Source of the DNA: Cyclobacterium xiamenense
GTDB lineage: Bacteria; Bacteroidota; Bacteroidia; Cytophagales; Cyclobacteriaceae
Length of the DNA: 64,000 bases
Reading direction: 5' to 3'
Assembly: GCF_009467825.1 (NCBI RefSeq)
Contig: NZ_WIOK01000006.1
Coordinates: forward strand, 1-64,000
Position 1 is the stretch's first letter. Each line of letters opens with the position of its first letter. The translations under genes were made by a program, and so were the position numbers. The notes beneath the pieces were generated by a model. That model was given only the letters and a program-made list of their open reading frames with translations, was not told where the DNA came from and ran no database searches. Positions 1-9,900 of this stretch are shown piece by piece.

Positions 1-52
1 TAACTTGGCCATAGTTGCTTTTTTGTACAACTCCAAAATACCATTTTTGGAG

Positions 53-99
53 AAAAAAAACAACTAAATTAGAGGCTGCCCGACTTTTCGGACAGCCTC
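53..99 (-). terminator. Terminator downstream of RND efflux operon
   Basis: On the minus strand a hairpin lies about 30 bases past the stop of the TolC-type gene. The outer stem GAGGCTG/CAGCCTC (72-78 with 93-99) and inner stem CCGA/TCGG (80-83 with 88-91) enclose a 4-base loop. A run of eight T residues (minus strand, 53-60) follows about 11 bases later, so the U-tract is displaced. A second 8-bp hairpin (31-38 with 45-52) lies just beyond. Intrinsic termination is inferred. Confidence 0.55.
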
Positions 100-130
100 G
101 TTGGTTAAAACTATCCTACGTGGTGGGAAC

Positions 131-1453
131 TCAGTCTGCCGTTTCCGGAAAATAAATTTTCCCGGACAGGCGCATCAGTTCGATTTCATTTTCCTTAATC
201 GTGTACAAGGATTCGATCAAGCGACTCTCCGCCTGAAGGCGGTTTACCTGTGCGTCTCTAAATTCCAGGTAATTGGCGATTCCCAGGCGAAACCGGTCCA
301 AGGCAATATCCGAATTTTCAACCGCCACTTCGTAATTATTTTTTTCGATCTCCAGCAACCGTTTGCTGTTTTCGTAGGTGTTGAAGGTTCGCTGCAAATC
401 TGCCTGCAGCTGGTTTTCGAATTGCTCGATCAGGTGCCGCTGATTATTGATTTGGATTTTTGCTCCCTGAATTCGCCGGTTTAGGGAAAGGCCACTGAAT
501 AGGTTCAAACTAATGGTTGCTCCCAGATTAATCCCCTGCTGCTCGTTGCTCAACAAAAAACCCGCAGCGGAATTGAGGGTATTGTCGTTGTAGGATCCAT
601 TTAATGTGATGGTGGGCAAGCGTTGGGCACGCAGCTCCTTTAGCTGAAGGTAGGCAACGTTTTCCATTCGCTGGGTCACCAAAAACATTTTGTTATTACT
701 GAAGGCATTGTCCCGCAAGTCTTCCAGAAACAAGTTTTCCTTAACTGTGATGGTGTCGTTTACCGCAAAATCATTTTCAGGCCCCAGTGCCAGTAATTCA
801 TTCAACGTAACCCGTGAATTTTGGATGACCTGTTCCTGACTCACCAGGGCTGTCAAATCCGCGTTATAATCCACCTGCGCGGCCAGAAAATCCCGCTTAG
901 ACGCTCTTCCAAATTCGTACTGCGCTTTGGCGATTTCCATGCGCTCGTTTGACAATTCCAGCGTGGTATTCAAGACCTCGTACCGTTGCTGCTCCAGCAC
1001 CAGACGGTAGTAGGCCGTGGCAATGGCTGCGACGGTATTTTCAATCACGACCTTGGCCTCCAGTTCGCTCACTTCGGCCAGTTTGCCCAATCGCTGCAGG
1101 GCAACCACCGCATCGGCACGAAACCCATAGATGCCCACCAAACTGTAATTGTTGGTTCGGGTTTGTGCGCCGGGAATAATCCGTGGATTTTCGGGGTCGC
1201 TTACAAATGCCTGTTCCGTATCCTCTCTCCGGTAGCCCCGGGTGTTGTTTAGATCCAGGGTGGGCATCAACAGACTCGTCCCAATTTTTCGTTCGTTTTC
1301 AGTCAGCAGCACCTGGTTGGTAGCTATTTTGACATCAAAATTATTTTCCAGGCCTATTTCTACCGCCTGTTCAAAAGTCAACGTTTCTCTTTGCTGAGCA
1401 AACAGGTTGCAAGAAATTACTCCCAGAAAACCAATCAATAAAAATTTCTTCAT
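131..1453 (-). CDS. TolC family outer membrane efflux protein
   Basis: This is the outer-membrane channel of a tripartite RND pump. The 440-residue product has a Sec signal peptide (hydrophobic stretch to about residue 19, then QQRETLTFEQAVEIGLENN, the usual start of an outer-membrane efflux protein repeat). Two long alpha-helical, Gln/Glu-rich repeats follow (about 25-220 and 250-425), as expected for TolC-like trimers. The start ATG lies one base after the stop of the upstream RND pump gene, so the two are translationally close. It is the last gene of a three-gene operon (adaptor, pump, channel) and is followed by a hairpin terminator. The pump's substrate cannot be told from sequence. Confidence 0.93.
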   Translation of the reverse strand: MKKFLLIGFLGVISCNLFAQQRETLTFEQAVEIGLENNFDVKIATNQVLLTENERKIGTSLLMPTLDLNNTRGYRREDTEQAFVSDPENPRIIPGAQTRTNNYSLVGIYGFRADAVVALQRLGKLAEVSELEAKVVIENTVAAIATAYYRLVLEQQRYEVLNTTLELSNERMEIAKAQYEFGRASKRDFLAAQVDYNADLTALVSQEQVIQNSRVTLNELLALGPENDFAVNDTITVKENLFLEDLRDNAFSNNKMFLVTQRMENVAYLQLKELRAQRLPTITLNGSYNDNTLNSAAGFLLSNEQQGINLGATISLNLFSGLSLNRRIQGAKIQINNQRHLIEQFENQLQADLQRTFNTYENSKRLLEIEKNNYEVAVENSDIALDRFRLGIANYLEFRDAQVNRLQAESRLIESLYTIKENEIELMRLSGKIYFPETAD

Positions 1454-1454
1454 A

Positions 1455-4400
1455 TCAGACTCTTGCTAACCTTCCTTGTTTAGACGTTAAATATGTATAT
1501 ACCCCGGGTATAACAAATAAGGTAAGAATGGTGGCCAGTGCCATCCCTCCAACGACGGCCACGCCCATGGGCACCCTTCCTTCGGAACCAGCACCCAACG
1601 CCAGTGCAATGGGTAAAATACCCAATATGGTGGAAAGACTGGTCATGAGAATGGGTCTGAATCGCGCAGCCGCTGCACCCTCGATCGCCTCGGGAATACT
1701 CATTCCCTGCGCTTTTCGCTGATTGGCAAATTCCACGATTAAGATACCATTTTTGGTCACCAAACCGATCAGCATGATGATACCGATCTGACTGAATACA
1801 TTCAGGGTAAAATCAAATAGCCACAACGACAACAAGGCACCGAAAATGGCCAATGGTACCGTAAACATGATCGTCAGCGGATCCAGGAAGCTCTCAAACT
1901 GTGCCGAAAGCACCAGGTAAATCAGTACCAGGGCAAAGACAAAAGCAAAAACCAAACTATTGGAACTATCCCGGTATTCCTTGGAAAGTCCGGCTACGTC
2001 CGTGGTATAGCTATCGTCCAGCACCTCTGCCGCGATCCGATCCATTTCCTCGAGACCGGTACCTACCGTTTCTCCCGGCGCAAGGCCGGCCTGAACGGTT
2101 GCGCTTACGAATCGATTGAACCGATAGAGTTGCGGGGGCGTGCTTCGCTCGGTTATGCTCACCAGGTTATCCATTTGTACCAATTGCCCGTCTTCGCCCC
2201 GAACGTAAAGCATGCGGAGGTTAATGGGTTCGTTGCGATCCTCCAGTTGCATTTCGCCCACGACCTGATACTGCTTCCCGTTCATGATGAAATAATCAAA
2301 CCGTTGCCCGGAATAACTCAGTTGCAGGGTTCGGGCGATTTCCTGAACCGACACCCCAATGTTTCGTGCCTTTTCACGATCAATTTCTACCTCAATTTCC
2401 GGCTTGGTGAATTTGAGGTTTACATCGGGGAAGGTAAACACCTCGCTTTGGCCCACGCGCTCCATGAAAACCGGAATAATTTCTTTCAATTTTTCCAGGG
2501 TTTGTGCCTGGATAACGTATTGAATGGGCAAGCCGGCCCTGCGGTCACCGATGGATGGCTCTTGCGCACCAAAAGCACGTACAGAGGTTTCCCGTTTCAG
2601 ATAGGCCGCTACCTCGTCAAAAATTGCCTGCTGCGAGCGTTCCCGCTGTTCGGCGTCTTTAAGAATTACCCGTATAAATCCCGAATTGGTACTTGCTGTT
2701 CCGAAACCGGGAGAAGTAACGGATATCAGTCCTTCGCGTTCCTCCTTAGGAATCAGGCTTTCCAATTCCGCGGTCATTTTGTCAATCACCCGGTCCATGT
2801 AGCCAAAGGTAGCTCCTTCCGGACCGGCCATGTTGATTCGTATTTGCCCCCGGTCTTCGATTGGTGCCAGCTCTGATGGAATAGACATAAAAAGGAAATA
2901 AGTTCCCAATCCCATAGCTCCAATCAATACGAAAGACATCCAGCGGACTTTCATAAACCCGGTCAATGCATTAACATACAATTCGTTGAGCCATAGGAAA
3001 AAAGGTTCTGTTTTTCGATGCAACCAATTTTGCCGCTCGCGTTTCTTTAGCAGTTTTGAGCTCAACATGGGCGTCATCGTTAGCGCCACAAAGGAGGAAA
3101 TAATTACCGCACCGGCCACCACGACGCCAAATTCGCGAAAAAGTCGTCCGGTAGTACCGGTAAGGAAAATAACCGGCAGAAACACTGCAGCCAACGAAAC
3201 GGTGGTAGCAATTACTGCAAAGAAAATCTCTTCGGCTCCCTTTTCGGCCGCCTTATCGGGATTTTCCCCTCCCTCGATTTTTGTATATATATTCTCCAAT
3301 ACCACAATGGCGTCGTCAACTACCAATCCAATGGACAGCACGATTCCGAGTAAGGTCAACACATTGATGGAAAACCCGGCCATATACATGATAAAGAATA
3401 CACCGACCAAGCTGATAGGAATGGTCAACACGGGGATAAACGTGGTCCTCCAGTCGCGCAAAAACAGAAAAATGATCAGCACTACCAACAGGAACGCAAC
3501 GAAGATCGTTTGCTGTACCTCACTGATAGAGTTCCGAATGTACTTGGTGGTATCGAATCCGATATCCAGCTGAATATCATCCGGAAGGTCCTTTTTGATA
3601 AACTCTAACCTCCTGTAAAACTCGTCGATGATTTCGATGCTGTTGGACCCCGGCAGGGGAACCATGGCAACACCTACCATGGGTATGCCATCCCGCTTCA
3701 GTACCGTGCGTTCGTTTAATGGGGCCAATTCGGCGCGGCCCACATCTTGAAAACGGACCACATTGTTCGCTTCCTCTTTAATGATCAGCCGGTTGAATTC
3801 TTCCGGAGTACTCATTCGGCTCCTTGTCCGAACGGAAAGCTCGATGGACTCGCCTTCGATCCTACCGGTAGGCAGCTCCACGTTTTCGCTCTGCACCTTG
3901 GTGAGCACATCCAATGGCGTTACCCCGTACGAAGCCATTCGCAGGGGATCCATCCGGAGCCGCATGGCATATTCCTTTTCTCCCCAAATACGTATTTCAC
4001 TCACCCCGTCAATGGTTTGCAAACGCTCTTTAAAAATGTTATTGGCAATATCAGAGAGCTCAAGTAAGCTTCGATTTTCGCTTTGCACGTTCAAAAAAAC
4101 GATGGGCTGGGTATCGGCGTCTTGCTTGGAAACAATGGGAGGTTCGGTATCAGGTGGCAGGTTCCGCTGCGCCCGGGAAACCTTGTCACGAACGTCATTC
4201 GCCGCTGCTTCCATGTCTGCTCCCACATCAAATTCAACCGTGATACTACTATTGCCATCATTACTGATGGAGGTCAATGACTTGATCCCGGAAATACCGT
4301 TGATGGCCTCCTCCAGTGGTTCGGTTATCTGCGCCTCGATAACGTCCGCGTTGGCGCCCACGTAGGCGGTACGAACGTTAACAACCGGGGGGTCGACGCT

Positions 4401-4517
4401 GGGGAATTCGCGAATACCAAGAAAAGAAATCCCTATAATACCAAAAATCATGATGGTAAGGGACATCACTATGGACAGTACCGGTCTTCGGATACTGATG
4501 GTGGATAAACTGGACAT
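1455..4517 (-). CDS. RND efflux transporter permease subunit (AcrB/HAE1 family)
   Basis: This is the inner-membrane, proton-driven pump of a tripartite efflux system. The 1020-residue length is typical of AcrB-type pumps. It shows TM1 near residues 12-30 (ISIRRPVLSIVMSLTIMIFG), two large periplasmic loops, and the proton-relay acidic pair in TM4 (GLVVDDAIVVLENI). The conserved TM10 lysine is also present (LVTKNGILIVEFAN). It lies 6 bases downstream of the adaptor gene and ends 1 base before the TolC-type gene, so it is clearly operonic. The N-terminal region (FLGIREFPSVDPPVV) is typical of Bacteroidota multidrug-type pumps rather than of heavy-metal (CusA) pumps. No regulator is adjacent. Confidence 0.95.
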   Translation of the reverse strand: MSSLSTISIRRPVLSIVMSLTIMIFGIIGISFLGIREFPSVDPPVVNVRTAYVGANADVIEAQITEPLEEAINGISGIKSLTSISNDGNSSITVEFDVGADMEAAANDVRDKVSRAQRNLPPDTEPPIVSKQDADTQPIVFLNVQSENRSLLELSDIANNIFKERLQTIDGVSEIRIWGEKEYAMRLRMDPLRMASYGVTPLDVLTKVQSENVELPTGRIEGESIELSVRTRSRMSTPEEFNRLIIKEEANNVVRFQDVGRAELAPLNERTVLKRDGIPMVGVAMVPLPGSNSIEIIDEFYRRLEFIKKDLPDDIQLDIGFDTTKYIRNSISEVQQTIFVAFLLVVLIIFLFLRDWRTTFIPVLTIPISLVGVFFIMYMAGFSINVLTLLGIVLSIGLVVDDAIVVLENIYTKIEGGENPDKAAEKGAEEIFFAVIATTVSLAAVFLPVIFLTGTTGRLFREFGVVVAGAVIISSFVALTMTPMLSSKLLKKRERQNWLHRKTEPFFLWLNELYVNALTGFMKVRWMSFVLIGAMGLGTYFLFMSIPSELAPIEDRGQIRINMAGPEGATFGYMDRVIDKMTAELESLIPKEEREGLISVTSPGFGTASTNSGFIRVILKDAEQRERSQQAIFDEVAAYLKRETSVRAFGAQEPSIGDRRAGLPIQYVIQAQTLEKLKEIIPVFMERVGQSEVFTFPDVNLKFTKPEIEVEIDREKARNIGVSVQEIARTLQLSYSGQRFDYFIMNGKQYQVVGEMQLEDRNEPINLRMLYVRGEDGQLVQMDNLVSITERSTPPQLYRFNRFVSATVQAGLAPGETVGTGLEEMDRIAAEVLDDSYTTDVAGLSKEYRDSSNSLVFAFVFALVLIYLVLSAQFESFLDPLTIMFTVPLAIFGALLSLWLFDFTLNVFSQIGIIMLIGLVTKNGILIVEFANQRKAQGMSIPEAIEGAAAARFRPILMTSLSTILGILPIALALGAGSEGRVPMGVAVVGGMALATILTLFVIPGVYTYLTSKQGRLARV

Positions 4518-4523
4518 GCGTTA

Positions 4524-5603
4524 TCAGTTGGTTAAAGTAATCGTTATGGGCATTCCATCCCTGGCTTGCAAAATTCCGGTGGTTAAAACCTGCTCGCCTG
4601 GCTTTAACCCGTCGACAATCTGTACCCGCGTATCGGTGCGTTTTCCAATGACCACTTTTCTGGATTCCGCAACTCCATCCCGGGCAACAAACACCTTATA
4701 TCCCTCTAATTCAGGAACCACTGATTCGGAAGGAACCAGTAACGCATCATCTACCTCATTCAAAACCAGGCGCACCCGCACAAACATCCCCGGCAGGAAC
4801 TTTTTATCCTTATTTGGACTTTTTGCCCGTATTTTTAATGTTCGCGTGGCGGCGTCTACATTCGGCTCGATGGCATATACTTCCCCTGTGGCCTCATCAT
4901 TGGAGACGTTTGACCGAAAATAAATCTGCGACCCCACCTTGATTTCACTCGAGTACCGCTCGGGTATGGAAAATTCAATTTTAATGGGGTCCACGTTCAC
5001 GATGGTCGCGATCACATCGGCGCTGCCGATAACACTCCCCTCGGAAACTTGCCGAAAACCCAGTTCCCCGTCAAACGGAGCGCGAATCACCATTTTATTA
5101 AGTTGTGCTTCAATCAACCGAAGGTCTGCCAAATTGGTATTGTATTGGTTGAGAACGATATCGTACTCTTCCTGACTAATTGCCTCTCTGGCAAGCAATT
5201 GTTTTTGCCTGTTTTCCTGACTTTCGTAGAGTTTTTTAGTAAAATCGAGCCGATCAAATTGCGCCCGGAGCTCGTCGTCATTGAGGTACAGCAATGGGGA
5301 ACCTTTTTTCACAAACTGCCCTTCCTCAAAGGAAACCTTTTCGACCAACCCAGCCACTTCGGGCCGTAGACTAACCATTTCATTGGGTATAAGCGAACCG
5401 GTAAGATTGAGACTGTTTTCAAGCTTTTCTTCCTTTAGCGTGATCACCTCCACTGGAATGGCGTTTCGGGCCGCCGGTTGTTGCGAGGCTTGTGGAGCAG
5501 GTGTATTCTGTTTTCCGCTAAAATCAAGCCTTGGATAAAAAAATGCGATGCTTATTACCAATAGGATGACAAGCGTCAAAACGATTTTGGTCTGATTTTT
5601 CAT
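4524..5603 (-). CDS. RND efflux periplasmic adaptor subunit (membrane fusion protein)
   Basis: This is the periplasmic adaptor linking the RND pump to the TolC-type channel. It has one N-terminal membrane anchor (about residues 5-22), a Pro/Gln-rich linker, a barrel-sandwich hybrid (LRPEVAGLVEKVSFEEGQFV), a short coiled-coil hairpin (about 110-170), and beta-barrel and membrane-proximal domains ending with KPGEQVLTTGIL. I chose the ATG at 5603 (MKNQTKIV), which puts the membrane anchor right at the N terminus; an in-frame ATG 17 codons upstream (5654) would add a charged, non-signal-like leader. It is the first gene of the operon, 6 bases before the pump gene. Confidence 0.92.
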   Translation of the reverse strand: MKNQTKIVLTLVILLVISIAFFYPRLDFSGKQNTPAPQASQQPAARNAIPVEVITLKEEKLENSLNLTGSLIPNEMVSLRPEVAGLVEKVSFEEGQFVKKGSPLLYLNDDELRAQFDRLDFTKKLYESQENRQKQLLAREAISQEEYDIVLNQYNTNLADLRLIEAQLNKMVIRAPFDGELGFRQVSEGSVIGSADVIATIVNVDPIKIEFSIPERYSSEIKVGSQIYFRSNVSNDEATGEVYAIEPNVDAATRTLKIRAKSPNKDKKFLPGMFVRVRLVLNEVDDALLVPSESVVPELEGYKVFVARDGVAESRKVVIGKRTDTRVQIVDGLKPGEQVLTTGILQARDGMPITITLTN

Positions 5604-5963
5604 TAGGGGCGCTGGTATTAAATTAGTTTTAGTGGCTAAATGTTTGTTACGCAAGAAACAACTATTCTCGCTTTTGTTTTACGTTTCGGAAATTAAAATT
5701 TCTTCTCCTGCTATGCTTTTTAAAAAGAGCAACACAATTCTTCTGAAAACATTCCAAGGAAGAACGAAACTAACTGATATTTTTATAATAAGGAAGTAAA
5801 TAAACACGAGAGGCAAAACGAGAATGCCAATGGCAGGTAAACATCCGCGTTAACGGGAATGGTACCGGGTTTCTCCCATAAAATCAGAAAATCAGGCCAC
5901 CCTGGTTAAACCAAGGTGGCCTGATCAACAGCAATCCTACAGTGGAAAACGGGAACTTCTGTT
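5604..5963. other. Intergenic region upstream of efflux operon
   Basis: This gene-free stretch lies between two minus-strand units. It carries the hairpin described at 5891-5925 and presumably the efflux operon promoter, but I find no clear TAnnTTTG element on the minus strand. Nothing else is recognisable. Confidence 0.5.
5891..5925 (-). terminator. Hairpin downstream of FAS1 lipoprotein gene
   Basis: An 11-bp perfect stem ATCAGGCCACC/GGTGGCCTGAT (5891-5901 with 5915-5925) with an inner TGG/CCA lies 38 bases past the stop of the fasciclin-domain gene. The following minus-strand bases are T-rich (TTTCTGATTT). It is a likely intrinsic terminator of the TonB receptor/FAS1 unit. Confidence 0.65.
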
Positions 5964-6947
5964 TTACTCAGCTTCCAGAACCGGCAGCATCACCTTATCG
6001 ATAATGTGAACAAATCCTGTTTGGAAGATATCGTCGTTCACGGTAACCAGGGTAGAAGTTGCATGATCTTCCCCATAGGCAAGCATCACATTCGCTCCAT
6101 CAATGGAAACCCTGGGCCTGACCTCCCCAGCAAATTGAGGCGTCAACAGCTGATTATTAGAAACATTGGCAGAGTAGACCAGGTCGTTTACGATATGGTA
6201 CCGGACAATCTCTTCCAGCGCATCTTCACCAACCATTTCCACCAATTCATCCAAAGAACCTGCGCCAAGTTCCGCCAATAAATTTGTAAAGGCCTGGTTA
6301 TCGGGGATAAATAGTGTCCGGAAATTAGCAGACAGCTGGGAATTCATCCCTAAAAAGGATACGACTTCCTTGAAAATGCTTAGTTCCGGATTTCCATCCA
6401 AATAGGCAGCCATGGTACTTGATCTGGGAAGCAACACCTCATCAATGATGTGTACCGTCCCATTCCCCATTTCTGAACGCAGAATAGTGACCGTTTGGTT
6501 ATTAAACCTCACCTGGCCCCCAGATCGGTTGACGAAGATATTTTGGTCTGCATTGGTTTGAATAAAATTAAAATTCGACCGGGATAAATCGGATTGCCTG
6601 ATGTTCGGCTCTGCAATATGATAGGCCAGCACGTTCTCCAGGCCTACAATATCTTCTGCCGATTCAAAGCCGTTTTCGGACATAAATGCTTCAATGGCAG
6701 CATTCGTAGGAGCGAAGACTGCCCGCTGCTCCTGCGTCTGTCGACTCACCAATAATGGCAGCAAGCCTTCACTCTCCAGGAGTTCATTGAAAATACTCAA
6801 CTCTGATTGTGCCGCAATCACATTGCTCAAGAGGGCATCTTCTGTTCTTCCGGCTACCGGCTCTTCGTAATTTGCATCGATGCAGCCGGCCATCAATAGG
6901 CCCGCTGCCAGAAGAAATAGGATATTTTTAAACGTATGATTCTTCAT
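5964..6947 (-). CDS. Lipoprotein with two fasciclin (FAS1) domains
   Basis: This is a probable outer-membrane or surface adhesion/ligand-binding lipoprotein. The signal peptide ends in a lipobox (LLMAGC, Cys22), and the mature N terminus is acidic (CIDANYEEP). Two FAS1 domains follow, at about residues 40-175 and 185-325. Each carries the H2-type signature, with a VHIID-containing close (GTVHIIDEVLLP; GFVHIIDKVMLP). FAS1 domains in bacteria mediate cell-surface adhesion or bind small ligands. The gene starts 25 bases after the stop of the upstream TonB-dependent receptor, so the two are likely cotranscribed. The partnership suggests, but does not prove, a receptor-associated surface lipoprotein taking the place of a SusD. 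Confidence 0.88.
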   Translation of the reverse strand: MKNHTFKNILFLLAAGLLMAGCIDANYEEPVAGRTEDALLSNVIAAQSELSIFNELLESEGLLPLLVSRQTQEQRAVFAPTNAAIEAFMSENGFESAEDIVGLENVLAYHIAEPNIRQSDLSRSNFNFIQTNADQNIFVNRSGGQVRFNNQTVTILRSEMGNGTVHIIDEVLLPRSSTMAAYLDGNPELSIFKEVVSFLGMNSQLSANFRTLFIPDNQAFTNLLAELGAGSLDELVEMVGEDALEEIVRYHIVNDLVYSANVSNNQLLTPQFAGEVRPRVSIDGANVMLAYGEDHATSTLVTVNDDIFQTGFVHIIDKVMLPVLEAE

Positions 6948-6972
6948 TGGAATGTCTTCTTTGGATCACAGA

Positions 6973-9900
6973 TCATTTGAAAATATACCTTAAGCCAACC
7001 TGCGCATTCCAGGTCTGGTTAAGGTTAAATAGGGACTGAGAAATTTGGGTAGGGTAGACGCCGGACTGACCTTGGATACTGTTTAAGGTAAATTGGGCAT
7101 TGCCACTATCATCTACTCCGTTAAAATTCAACAGGTTACTTTGTATCACCTGCCTTCCCACTCCCCAAGAATCCTTCAATAGGTTTCCTACATTTAAGAT
7201 ATCCAGGGAAATCTGAAGCTTATGCGCATTGGTATCCTTGGTCAGGTGAAGGTCCTGTATCAACCTGAAATCGAAGCGGTGTAACCAGGGCAATGTAGCA
7301 CCGTTTCTTTCGGTGACCCGGCCCCTGTTGGCGCGTAAATAGGGATCGCTCTCTATGTACTGGTCCAAAATTGCCCATTGCTCTGCAGCTGTTTGGGTGA
7401 TTACGCCTCCCGACACTCGGTCCATTAGTTGCGCATCTTCAAGGCTTTCGGGGACGTACATCAAACGAATACCGCCGCCATCACCAAAATTCCCGGAATA
7501 GGTATAGCTGTATCTTCCTTGCTCACCACCCTCATAAAACAGTGATATTTGGGTGTTATTGTATTCATTCAACCCCTTGGTGTTGAAAGAAACCAGACCC
7601 ACTACCCTATTCGGTTGATCAAAGCGATTGAATCCTTCTTCCGGATTATTTCTATCCGTTTGTACCGCCGTAGGCCAGAGGGAAGCTGCCTGCGAACCAC
7701 CGATTAGGCCAAAATCTCTTTTTTGGCTTCTGGTATAGGCCAGGCTGGTAAAGATCCCCGATCCCCAATCTTTTTGCAAAGACAAGGTCAGGGCACTGTA
7801 GGTACCCACATCGATATTGGTTAGCAAAAACAGCTCATTGATCCGAGTGCCCTCGATCCCCTGGCTATACGTTGGATAGGCATTCCCTCCGATATTGACC
7901 GATTCACCCGTGGGGGTACTGGCAAGGTTTGCCGAAAAGGGCATGTTGTAATCGTTGGAGTGCATGGCTTCCAACGTAAAAATAAATCCGTCTCCAAATT
8001 GATAATCCGCCGCCAAATTTGACCTCCAGGTTTGGGGCAGTTTGAAGTTTTCGTCCGTCACGTTCACGGAGCTGGAGATGTTGGGCTCCTGCTCTGCCGG
8101 ATTTGGTCGGTAGAAGTTGATATCGGACTGAAAGCCCTGCCATTCGCCTTCCTCCCACTGATCTGCTGTTTTTCCTACAAAACCCCTGGTAATACCATTG
8201 GCATTGATCTGGTTGGAAAGGTGCACGAAAATAGGTCTCGCTGTAAACAGTCCCGAACCCCCTCTTACCTGCAGCGAGCCATCACCCATCGCATCCCAAT
8301 TGAATCCAAACCTGGGAGAGAAAACCGGATTTACCGGAGGAAACTGACTCACGTCAGGGCTGATCATCTGACCCGGCTCCCTGGGGTTTTCTACCGAAAT
8401 ATTCAGTGCGTCCAATCGTGGATTTCTTGGGGCATCGATGGGATAAAAAGGCATGTCTATCCGCAAGCCCCCGGTAAGTTTCAAATCTCTGGTAACCTGG
8501 TATTCATCCTGGATGTACAGGCCTACCTGTCCAAAGCTTACCTGATCGGTAGGCAACGTAAAGGGGTTGTCGGCATCGTACGTAAAACCGATGGCAAAAC
8601 CATCCGGACGTACGTTCGGATTCTGATTAATCACGCTCTCCACAAAACTGTCATACGAATTATACCTGTACCAGGAATCCCAGGTGGGGTTAAAGGCATT
8701 ATCGAACGTCATGTACTCAAAGTTAACCCCCGCTGTAAACGTATGGTTACCCATAAAGTAGTTAAAATTATTGGTCAAATTGAACGTCTTGTTGTCCAGG
8801 AGATTTCCCCGCGTAAACAGTTCCGTACCCATCGAAAGATAGTAAAGAGGCGTATTCCCATCGAATTCCAACACTTCAATCATCGGAAATTCCTGACCTC
8901 CGGGTACCCCTCTCTGGGTAATGGCGCTGGTATAGCCGATATTCAGTGAATTGGCCATGTTGTCTCCCAGCGTCGAATTCAACTCAGCCACGATGGATGA
9001 AACATTATTCTCAGACGTGTAATGCGTATTTCTGAACGTCAACGCTTCAATTCCGCCTCGGTTGGTATTTCTATACCGTAAACTTCCGGGTAGGCCCCTG
9101 ATACTGTTTCCGTTTACGGTCACGTCCCTCAATTGCTGAAAACGGTTATAACGTACCGTTAACTTGTTTCTATCATTGACATTATAGTCCAGGCGAAAAT
9201 TTAATCGGGTCGCATCGTCAGCAAACGGTATGTTCTCGTAAGCGCCGGTCTGATAGCCATACAAATCGTTCAGTTGCTGGCTGACAAATTCTGCTCGCTC
9301 AGCGGGAACTCTCGATACAATTTGGTTATCAGGAAGCAACCCTTGTTCCGGTCGTGCAGCCAATCTGTTGTCGCCCGGAAGGTCATTGATTTCCGTTTCA
9401 GCACTTACGAAGAAAAATAATTTATCCTTAATGATAGGCCCACCAAACGCAATCCCGTGAATATTGGTTTGCGAGGCGGAAAAAGGTACATCTCGGCCGC
9501 CGTTTACGGTGACACCCTGCAGGCGATCATTTCTAAAAAGGGTATACGCTGTACCTCTCCATTCATTGGAGCCGGCTTTTGTAATCGCATTCACGTTCGC
9601 ACCCGTAAACCCGCTTTGGGTAACATCATACGGAGCGATGTTGACCTGAACCTCTTCAATCGCATCCAGTGATATGGGATTGCCTCCAGCAAACTGGCTG
9701 GAACCCAACCCGAAGTTATTGTTGTACAAATTCCCGTCAATGGTATAGTTGTTATACCGTTGATCTGCTCCTCCAAAACTGGTCCCGTTACTTTGAGGAG
9801 TCAGCCTGGTGAAATCATTGATCCCCCTGCTGATCGTAGGCATGGAATTAATCCGCTCGTTATTCAGGGAAGTGGAAGCCCCTGTTCTGTCAGCGTTCAT

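Noticed and set aside
2130-2876. 248-codon open frame on the plus strand
   Set aside because: It lies wholly antisense to the RND pump gene, whose protein is clearly conserved; the product has no signal, domain or family motif.
8032-8949. 305-codon open frame on the plus strand
   Set aside because: It is antisense to the Oar-like receptor barrel and has no recognisable domain.
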